From: Elmis aenea
Taxonomy: Eukaryota; Arthropoda; Insecta; Coleoptera; Elmidae
Assembly (NCBI GenBank): GCA_947652605.1
Contig: OX393577.1
Location: 1,550,868 to 1,614,867, forward strand
Direction: 5' to 3'
Length of the DNA: 64,000 nucleotides
Part shown: positions 55,769 to 64,000 of the stretch, in pieces
Layout: each line of letters starts with the position of its first letter
Numbering within the stretch: the stretch's first letter is position 1
The notes under the pieces: model-generated
Told to the model about the DNA's origin: nothing
Database searches by the model: none
What the model saw: only the letters and a program-made list of their open reading frames with translations
Translations under genes and position numbers: made by a program

Positions 55769-58700
55769 TCACGGTGCTGGACCTGCGTCTTTCTTACCAT
55801 CGTCTGAGGATGTTTTTATATCCTCCTTTTCTTCTCCTGAAAAGATCATCATGTTCAAAAGAAGACTATATGCGGACAAAAAGGTTTCAAGTTTTCAGTT
55901 CAGTGCAAGACAATTTTTTTAAAGAAACCGGGACAAACGCGAATCTGGAATCTAACTTAACTTAAAACTCATTAAGGTAAAATTTCAATTTTTGGCAACA
56001 ATCAAGTATGGATAATCGAGGTACAAGAAATATCATAAAGCATATTGCATAAATAAATTATATACGGTTAAGTAATTAAAATGAGAGCAGTTGCCAAGTC
56101 CCTAAAAGCTACTATTATATTTCAAGATTGCATCAGGGTACATTTTTTTAAATAAAATTTTGCCGTATCTTTAAATAGAAACCATACATTGGTTTGACTG
56201 ATCCCATCAGAAATGCATTAAAATATTTAACGAACTTTTAACTTGACCCTCTTTCATTTGGTCATTAATGGGGTACTCGATTCCAGGGAGAGGCAAGTGC
56301 CCCATTGGCCCTCCCCTGTGGACACCCAAGCCCCTTGATTAAATCAGTTGTCTCCAAAGTGGGCTGCCCGCATTTCCCGGGGTGCACGAGATAATTTCTG
56401 GGGTACGCGTGATAATTTGTAGTAATTTAATATTTCTACTAACACAGAATGATTTAAAAATGTCATAATATTGTGAATTTTAGTTCTGGGGTGCGCCACG
56501 AAAAAAACTTTGCTGGATTAAAAATAAATAAACTATTGTTACCTTTTTCAGACTTGATTTCTTCTTTTATCGGTTTTTCTTCAATTCCAGTATCTTTATT
56601 TTCACTGCCCTTATCTAAACGTGGCCGCTTGCGGCCCTTATAACTTCGCTGATCTCTTCTGCCCCCTTCACCCTCATCTTCGCTATCTGAGAATTCGTTG
56701 TCTGGAGCAATACGTTTATCTAGATCTTTTTGAGGTAACCGTTCATCTTTATCCACTTTTTCTTCATTATCGGAGTCTTCACGAATGGCATCTTCAGGTA
56801 TGGCCTGTACCTGAACTCCGGGAGCATGCGGTAACATACGCAAATTTTCAAATAAACGAGTTTTTATCTTTTCCAAATATTCAGGTGTATTTTGATTGGC
56901 CATGTTGCTAGGACTTATGTGTAATTTAAAGTCAGGTCCAAAATATTCAAAATAATCATTGTAGGGCAGCTCGTTGGCAATTTCAACACCTAATGCTACT
57001 GAGGTTTCGTATGTCCAGGCTCTAGATACATTGCGGATTGTATAACCACCTCCTCCCACCATCATAAACGGTAAATTGTACTTCTTAACAAATTCTACAC
57101 ACTTCCCATGACCCCTTACAGTTAGGTTGAAGCATCCTAACCTATCACCGGTTAGTGAATCGGCACCACACTGCAACACAACCGCACTAGGTTGGAATGT
57201 TTCCATGACTTTGCTTATAATTGGTACAAATATGCTCTCATAAGAATCATCATCCATTCCATCTCTGAGTGGTATGTTCACGGCATAATATTTACCCTTG
57301 CCAGCACCAATATCTCTGAGATCACCTGTGCCAGGAAAATATTCACCATATTTGTGAAACGAAACAGTCATGACCCTATCGGTAGTGTAAAATGCTTCTT
57401 CAACACCATCTCCGTGGTGTACATCAATATCTATATATAAAACTCTTTGATGATATTTTAAAAGTTCCAATATTCCGAGCACAATATCATTAACGTAACA
57501 AAATCCAGAAGCTTCGGATTTCTTAGCATGATGTAAGCCACCTCCCCAATTAATACAAATTTCTGAAGCCTGTTTGTTTAATTTAACAGCGGCTGCCACA
57601 GAACCACCTGCCGATAGCTGACAAAACTCATATAATCCATCAAACACAGGACAATCTTCGCCTACATTAAACCTTTGCATTTGTTTATTATATTCGGACA
57701 TGTTATCTGGACGAATAGATCGAAGAAATCTAATGTAATCATCGGAATGGAATTTTGTCATTTCTTCTGCTGTGGCTTTATGTGGCCTCTGCAATTTAAA
57801 ATTTATTGCTTAAGAACTATTCCGTGATTTACCATTTTACTCACAACTTGGTACATCTACTTAAGGGCTAAATTATGTTTTTAAGAAGAAGTTGATAAAA
57901 CTAAAATTTAATCACTTACGTAAATTTCCATTTTTCGATAAAGACCATAGTTTAATAACAAGTTGTGTGTCATACGTATACGATGGGGTTTCATGGGATG
58001 TCCTTGTCCATAATAGTAATTTCCAATGTCACCTATAATGAAACAAGAATAATAATGAAAAGATATACGCAAGCCATAAAATAAAAAATTTACTGAACAA
58101 TACAACTTTAATATGTTCAATGCCATGTAACACCAAAGTGGCACCACAGTTTTAAGTTGCTTAACTCGTTGGGGTACAGTGTACAGTGCATATGCAGTCG
58201 TAGATAATTGACAGTCCAATAATGGATTAATTATAGCTACACGGATCTAATGTAAAGGCCATTCAATTTTGGTTTCAGTAGCCAATGATGCTCATTGGCA
58301 TTGGCATAAAACTGTATATTAGAAAAATTATGAATTTTAAAATGAAAAGGAGGGAACAGTGTATGACCATTTTACAGTCAACTTTACAAATCTGTTGTAC
58401 CAAACAGCATAAAATATAAGCTTTTCTTTATTATTTTACCATGTGTGTGCATAATTCGCAAGTTTGCAATTACCATTGGTTGAGATTTTTTTTTGTAACA
58501 AAAAAAAAAACTTTTCATGGGAACTATACCGTTTTATGTGGTAAGTATATTTGTTAACTAATCGTTGGATAAGTTAACATCATCCATCCCAATCAATGTA
58601 TATTAAATGGGTAGCTAGCGTCGCGAAAATTAGTGAGACTGCATGCATGATTCAGATTTTTGTGCTGTCCCAAGTTCGATAAGCAAATACTTTTCGCTTC

Positions 58701-59175
58701 TAAATAATTAAACTTAGATTCATTGAAACCAAAATTAAAACCATAAATATTATAAACTCCCAATGAAAATTCAAGTGATATATAAAAATCAAAACACGAT
58801 TTTTAATTTCATATTTAAGAAAAACCACGTTAGACTATACATAAATGTTCATAGCACTATCCCTAAAACAACCGGGGAGACGCCATGTTACGACATTGAC
58901 GAATGAGCGATCAACAAAACTACAGGCACAAAAGTCTAACGTGAGTTTCTTCATTTACGTTCTACAAAACAATACAATACTTGAAAATTCCAAAGACGGT
59001 TATTTTGCTCAATATAATTTTTAAAAACGCATGGCTGTATAAAATATAAAACGAAACTAGTCCCTACAATTAATTAAAGCTCAAAATTAACAAGCATTTA
59101 ACAAAAATATAAATAAATATACTTACTATCATAATAATAACACACTCTCTTTTTACTATGTGGCTGCATTGCCAT
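55769..59175 (-). CDS. Histone deacetylase 1 (Rpd3), complete
   Basis: Coding exons on the minus strand: 59175-59127, 58032-57920, 57788-56543, 55836-55769; 1476 bases, 491 residues. It starts [20 protein letters not shown]. Class I deacetylases remove acetyl groups from histone lysines within Sin3, NuRD and CoREST complexes in the nucleus. The catalytic core is intact: [20 protein letters not shown] (two active-site His), [17 protein letters not shown] (zinc ligands), [17 protein letters not shown], and GGGGYTIRN (catalytic Tyr). The C-terminal third is acidic and Lys/Glu-rich, as in other Rpd3 proteins, and the last exon ends KKDAGPAP. The start codon was placed by extension upstream to match the family N-terminus. 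It is convergent with the axotactin-like gene. Nothing looks damaged. Confidence 0.95.
56285..56520. repeat. hAT-like fragments in the last HDAC1 intron
   Basis: GAGGCAAGTGCCCCATTGGC then CCCTGTGGACACCCA matches the right end of the MITE at 46968-47139. Next to it GTCTCCAAAGTGGGCTGCCC and GGGGTACGCGTGATAATTT, then TTCTGGGGTGCGCC about 100 bases on, resemble hAT ends of the CAGTGTTTCCCAAAGTGGG kind. Confidence 0.5.
58826..58945. repeat. Short inverted-repeat element in HDAC1 intron 1
   Basis: CACGTTAGACT near 58830 and AGTCTAACGTG near 58935 are exact inverses, with AAGAAA and TTTCTT outside them. Probably a small MITE of about 120 bases. Confidence 0.45.
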
Positions 59176-59609
59176 TTTTCAATGATATATCCAATGTCAA
59201 TTATAATACACCTTCCAAAAATATACACAAAATCAAATTACAACCTATACCTCCAAACAACACACCGCGATGCGCGTTGCAAATGCAACCAACACAAATT
59301 TTGTGAAATTTGGCGCGTGCGTGCGCCAACGCAGCAACTTCACTCCCTATACAGTGGCGTAACTATCGGTTGAGCTGATTACAGTAACAAACAATTTTCT
59401 GGTGCACAGTCACTTAGTTCACATTAAAATTCTTAGTGGAAAGAGTGGAGTAGTACTGGTGATTAAATTATAATTAACTCACTTAATAAAGTGACTTTAA
59501 ATGTTTTAATATATACGAATGATTTCGTTGTATTTGTTCTCTACCAGCTTTAACTTTAAACTGCCGGTACGATTCACGTACGGAAAGCGGCAGCACATGC
59601 AGGTTAAGA
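59176..59609. other. HDAC1 leader and upstream region
   Basis: Presumed 5' untranslated and promoter sequence. It includes a GC-richer patch at 59270-59345 (GGCGCGTGCGTGCGCC) and CAGTGGCGTAACTA at about 59353, which resembles a hAT end. Confidence 0.4.
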
Positions 59610-60103
59610 TAGGGTGACCATTCGTCCCCGAAACAAGACTTAAGTCCCGGATTATTCTTGTCCCCGATTTTCATAATTTTCCTATACACATTTAAAATAA
59701 CCAATGTATGGTACTTTCACTATTGCCAGATTATACAAATTTGTTGATCTGGCAACATTGTAACAGTGTAATCGCTTATTGGCCACGATAACTGGAGTGG
59801 GGAGGGGTCTGTGCACGATAAATAAAGTGTCAAATGCGATTAGGTTATGTTAGGTTAGGTTACTTACGGTTACCACACGTCTTTTGTCCTGGACATAATT
59901 ATCATCTCTTTTTAAAATGTGCAAAATTGTAAGGGTTTTAATTCCCGCCCTTTAATTTGAATTTTGTTTATTACAATGAGAGTTGTGGTCTTAGGTGTAC
60001 CAAAAAACGAAAAAATAGATTTCACAAAGTTAGTCTAGGACCTTATTTTTTTTAAGCCCAGCTTAGTGTCCCCGAAAGTTCGGGGAAAAAAATGGTCACC
60101 TTA
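59610..60103. mobile_element. hAT element, 494 bp, non-autonomous
   Basis: GGTTAAGA at 59602-59609 and 60104-60111 is an 8-bp target duplication. Ends are TAGGGTGACCATTCGTCCCC and GGTCACCTTA preceded by CCCCGAAAGTTCGGGG. TAGGGTGACCA ends are common in hAT elements. No transposase. Confidence 0.85.
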
Positions 60104-60492
60104 GGTTAAGACGATTGCATAACTACAGGTTCGGTCAAGTGCAGGAAAAACATTATGGTTTCCCAATTTTGGTAAAATTATTAATTTGGGTTTTTAAATA
60201 CTTATATTTTCGCAGTCATTTCTTAAAGCATGTGTAAATATCCTAATTAATTTGCTGTTGTACATATAAATACATGTATAATTAATTTCACACCTTTTTG
60301 GTTCTTTGGACAATGAAATTATTTTTTAAAACGACACCTTAGGCAACCATATTAACCCTGTTAAATAACTTATTAACTACTGATGCATTGATATTCACTT
60401 ATTACAGAAGTTTAACGACAATTTACATTTAAAAAAATATTTTTAGTTACTATATTATACAATATGCATAATAAAAATTGTTTATTTAAGGA

Positions 60493-60498
60493 TTTATT
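60493..60498 (-). terminator. Poly-A signal of the OSER1-like gene
   Basis: AATAAA on the minus strand, 12 bases past the stop codon; a second AATAAA follows at 60481-60486. Confidence 0.5.
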
Positions 60499-60509
60499 CT
60501 ACAAAATAT

Positions 60510-61208
60510 TTAAATATACATCATTTCAGCCATTGAACTCATTTTTTTAGGTATATGCACAAAAGTTTCAAAGTAACTTGCTAGTTCGTCTATTGTCACA
60601 TCACACGGTGAAACAGTCATCCGAGCTTGATGAGAACACGAATTGCTAATATTTGAATTATCAGATCTTTGAGAGCTTACGACCCTACTATTACTATTAT
60701 TATTACTTTGAACCGAACGCAACAGCCTAAAACTTTGCAGAGAAAAATCTTGCACACCATCATTCACATTCGCTAAATTTAATTGTTGACAACCATCGAT
60801 TATTGAACGAAAATCTTGCTCTTTATATGTTGATAACTGTCCAAACAATTTACATTCATTATTAGATTGATCACTCGAGTCCTTTTTTAACATTTTATGT
60901 GATGCTGCATCACTAGTAGTTTTGTTACATTTGCAAATTAATTTTAGGACAGGTTCGCGCAATATTTTTTTAGCGTTAGACTTTTTGAATAACACCGTAT
61001 TTCGAACAGCATACGATGGTCGTTTATGACATACACATGAAGGTCCGAAGGTAATATTTGACAACGATTTAGATCTTCTACGCCTCATAAATGGATTTGA
61101 TTCAACGGATAACTTGGAATTCGGAAATTGTTTCTTTTTGGCACCACTAGATGAATCTATTTTTAATTTCTGTAAACTCTTGGTTATACTTGTATCTTCT
61201 TGCGGCAT
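60510..61208 (-). CDS. OSER1-like serine-rich protein
   Basis: A single-exon frame of 232 residues starting MPQEDTSITKSLQKLKIDSS. It has a basic RRRRSKSLSN motif (~40-50), two Cys-containing patches (CVCHKRP, ICKCNK), Ser/Asn-rich stretches (SNNNSNSRVVSSQRSDNSN), and a conserved-looking C-terminus: DVTIDELASYFETFVHIPKK then MSSMAEMMYI. That ending is what I recall for oxidative stress-responsive serine-rich protein 1 (OSER1), a poorly understood protein linked to stress response. A 79-bp intron (61224-61302, donor GTAAGC) appears to lie in the 5' leader, with the upstream exon from 61303 on. HDAC1 lies downstream on the same strand. The name rests on the C-terminal motif only. Confidence 0.65.
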   Translation of the reverse strand: MPQEDTSITKSLQKLKIDSSSGAKKKQFPNSKLSVESNPFMRRRRSKSLSNITFGPSCVCHKRPSYAVRNTVLFKKSNAKKILREPVLKLICKCNKTTSDAASHKMLKKDSSDQSNNECKLFGQLSTYKEQDFRSIIDGCQQLNLANVNDGVQDFSLQSFRLLRSVQSNNNSNSRVVSSQRSDNSNISNSCSHQARMTVSPCDVTIDELASYFETFVHIPKKMSSMAEMMYI

Positions 61209-61459
61209 TTTTGTGCTTAAGACCTTTAAAATAATACAAAAACTAGGTCAAGGTTTGACATTTGAAAAGAAATTTTAGATTTAGATGTACTACATGGCTT
61301 ACCTTTAATACGCAAAATATTTTTCATATCTCTATACATAAAGATGGTTAATACGGTTTCTAGCGAATACTGACGCAATATAAATAATATAATAGAACTA
61401 CCGAGTTAGTTTTTTTTGACCAAAATCACTCACGAATCGACAAAACAATTGTCACAACA

Positions 61460-62325
61460 GTCTACCGACCGAGCAAAACACAAATACGATGACTAATGAA
61501 AAAGTGACATGCCGTCCATAATTGATGAATACGGCGCACATTATAGGATGGTCTTTAACTCCACCACTAGTCAACATTATATTAGCTGGTCTGAACATAG
61601 CGTAAATGAAAACCTTACAAAATTTAAATTTGTTTATTACGGTAGTTGGTTTGAAAAAATTATTAAACATCTTTTTATTTTTCACACCTTAAAAAAATAT
61701 AAGCAAAGTCGGCAACAATTTTAGAGTTAATGATGATAATGGTTTGCAAATGCCTTTTTAGGGATCTCGTTCTCTTTAATAATATGCCCTTCTTTTGTCC
61801 TCCTTTGAGAACAACTTCCTTATACATATTATACCGTGGTACGAAGGTTATCTAGACCGCTTTTGTTTTAATTGGGTATTTGTGCCTAAAATCTGACATT
61901 TAATTAATGTCTTAAATCATAGATAAGTCTTAAATGAATTGTTTCATTATAAAAATGTATTTTCTTTTTATTTATTTGTACTTTGGTATAAGTCGGACGG
62001 TTTTTTTTACTAAATGTCCTCTTCACGCATTTCCAAATTCTGGTCACCTTTCATTAGATAAATGGACAGTTTATCATGAAAATGGTGTGAGTTTATAGTT
62101 CTTTATTTCGATATATTTAAGGGTTTGTATAAAAATGATTTAACACTTTTTAAGTATTGACATCCAAATAAAATGGTTTAATTTTCAATAAATTATTATG
62201 TAACATACAGTTTAGTGCAACAAAAATCTTTACAACATAAAAAAAATATAGGTACAGTAACTGGCATAAGTTATTGAGGTACACCAACACAACTGAAGTA
62301 CAAAATTTAAGTAAATAGTTTTGAT
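61460..62325. other. Between OSER1-like gene and aminopeptidase
   Basis: Probable OSER1-like promoter on the left, and the aminopeptidase 3' untranslated region on the right. TTTATT at 62102-62107 is a minus-strand AATAAA. Nothing else recognised. Confidence 0.4.
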
Positions 62326-64000
62326 TCAATGGGCTTTGAGAAAAGCATGTATAGCTTTTTCATCACGAGCGAGCCAATTCGAGTTAAGCCTTATGGTTTC
62401 CACTGCCTGCTGTACGGTTCTTTCTGTTCCTGGCGATTTATGTTCGGCGAAAAATGTCTCAACCTCATGGGCCATCTTTTCACTCGCAAAATTCTCAGTT
62501 GTAAATTTAACCAGTCGGGCCAAGAGAAAACCACCCTGATACCTGTCTAGCAGTTCTTTCCAATGGTCTTTGAAAAACTCCCAAGCCAATTCCCTGCCCA
62601 TTCTTGTCATGGCTACTGACATGATGACAAATACGGTGTCTTGAGAACGCACTTCATCCTAGAACACAATTTCATGATTTAAAACAACTGAATAATACTT
62701 AAATAATTTTAAAAACATTCGGTGGGCAATTGTTTTTGAAAATCTTTATTCAAATTTAGCATATGGGAACTTTTTTAAACGAATTAAAATTGAAAATCTG
62801 TTAAGTTTTAACAAATCCTGTTCTTGTTACGATATTTTTACTCATTATTAATGTATTATACTATATCTATTTACTTAACAATGGAAATTATGATATTTTT
62901 CAATGAAAAGGATTTAGTCACATTCATTAAAACATTTAGTTAAATATTAAGGGCTCTAATAATTTAAAATTATTGTTCCATTGTTCGGTCATGCTATTAA
63001 AATAATGAAGTAAAGAAATAAAAAAATATGTTATCAACAATTCCTAGAAATTTCAGCATGCAATGAAAATTATTCAAGATAAAATGTTTAGTTTTCTAGC
63101 TTATCAATTACTGATTATGAAACCAAACACGATTGCATGCTTGCAGCGTATATAATTTTTAACCAAGAGGAATGTTTCGATTGAAATCCATTTACATTCA
63201 TATAAAATACTGATTTTATTTACCATTTCAAAAATATTGCCTTGGCTCTCGACTTAATGAACACTTTAACGCGTACATTGACAAATGCTGTGGGATTTAA
63301 TGTCGCAATTTCATCATTTTAGCTTTAAATTTAATTTTACATACACGAAAATGTTTAGAATAGTTAAAACAATTAAGTATTAATTAACAAAAAATTGTAA
63401 AAGCATTTTGTTGATGTAGAGCACGGTATGCAAATAATGTCTGCTTACTACAAGACTGTAAACATTATTGTGACATTATCTAAATAGTTTAACAAAGATG
63501 TTTACACATAATAGACCATTGTTACTGTAATTAGTATTACTCAAAGAGACAAACAATTCCATACTTTTTTATATAAGAAAAAATGCATTTAAATAAAGAG
63601 TGGTTATGGTTCATTGGATTAATAACATGTTAAAGAAAAGTAAAGTTTTATAGCAGAAATTTAAAGATTGATTCTGTAACAATTTAAAAAAATTAAAACA
63701 AAGGATTATAAACAAACGAAAGTAACTTACCGACATAGCGAAGTCCAACACTTTGGCGAGAAGAGTTTCATCCTTTGCAGCCCCCAATGCTCTACTAATA
63801 CGATCTTTTTCTTCATGAAGATCTGCAGAACGATACAATTTTAACATGGTATCATATGTTTCTTTATCACCTGCACGCAGCACAGCCTTGTAACAGGCAC
63901 TTCGCAAATCAGCAGGTATTACTGAGCCAGAAGAAATGTGCTCGGAAAATCTGCTCTTAGCTTCAGCCACGGTGGTTTCATCGTCTAACCAGGCCAAGCG
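62326..64000 (-). CDS. Puromycin-sensitive aminopeptidase, C-terminal end
   Basis: Two coding exons on the minus strand: from the window edge (64000) to 63731, and 62658-62326. Together they give 200 residues plus stop, joined in phase (FAMS then DEVRSQD). The first has SGSVIPADLRSACYKAVLRA and the second DRYQGGFLLARLVKFTTENF. These match the C-terminal helical-repeat domain of M1 aminopeptidases of the PSA/NPEPPS group, which trim N-terminal residues from peptides in the cytosol. The zinc-binding HExxH domain lies upstream, outside the window. The end of the protein is NWLARDEKAIHAFLKAH. No defect seen. Confidence 0.92.
62659..63730. other. Last intron of the aminopeptidase gene
   Basis: AT-rich, bounded by a donor GTAAGT (minus strand, 63725-63730) and the acceptor TTCTAG next to 62658. 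I see no repeat or hidden exon. Confidence 0.6.

Noticed and set aside
59840..59872. TTAGGTTATGTTAGGTTAGGTTA, like insect telomere repeats
   Set aside because: Only three imperfect units inside a hAT element; this is a common chance motif.
1..64000. CRISPR arrays, tRNA or rRNA genes, operons
   Set aside because: None seen. The tandem repeats present are a minisatellite and transposon sub-repeats, without spacers.

Overview
The window looks like nuclear DNA of an insect. It is AT-rich, its genes are split by GT-AG introns, the protein-coding genes are animal types (an axotactin-like neurexin relative known from arthropods, Rpd3/HDAC1, puromycin-sensitive aminopeptidase), and transposable elements of many classes fill introns and gaps. 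A beetle is plausible, but that is only an impression. I see no bacterial genes, CRISPR arrays, rRNA or tRNA genes.

Layout. (1) 1-20 kb, plus strand: remnants of a gene resembling the RBR ubiquitin ligase RNF216/Triad3, four exons between 5739 and 19445. Its introns carry a 5'-truncated Jockey retrotransposon (604-4422), an RTE-like retrotransposon (10187-13075), hAT, piggyBac-like and pogo-like elements, and a retroelement nested in a hAT (16402-18193). The RING1 and IBR exons are not visible and one exon is frameshifted, so this copy may be degenerate or mis-assembled. (2) 20-36.7 kb: no convincing gene, but one orphan exon candidate, a ~118-bp minisatellite, a hAT inserted in an older retroelement, a 1.09-kb foldback element, other inverted repeats, and a possible promoter near 25.4-26.1 kb. 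(3) 36.7-54.1 kb, plus strand: a large axotactin-like gene of about 19-21 coding exons. It predicts a signal peptide, Kunitz domain, about six laminin-G domains, four EGF modules, a fibrinogen-like module, one membrane helix, and two alternative cytoplasmic C-termini. Its introns hold many MITEs. (4) 55.8-59.2 kb, minus strand: complete HDAC1/Rpd3 in four coding exons, convergent with axotactin. (5) 60.5-61.2 kb, minus strand: an OSER1-like serine-rich protein. (6) 62.3-64.0 kb, minus strand: the last two coding exons of puromycin-sensitive aminopeptidase, running off the window.

The genes do not form a pathway; they are ordinary neighbours in an animal genome. I found no new biochemical system. 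The strongest leads are transposon structure that can be proved from target-site duplications, a splice donor sitting on a transposon edge, alternative axotactin C-termini, the incomplete RNF216 locus, and a long foldback element that could make double-stranded RNA. Exon joins were made by hand from reading frame, phase and splice consensus; family names come from recognising protein motifs, not from a search.
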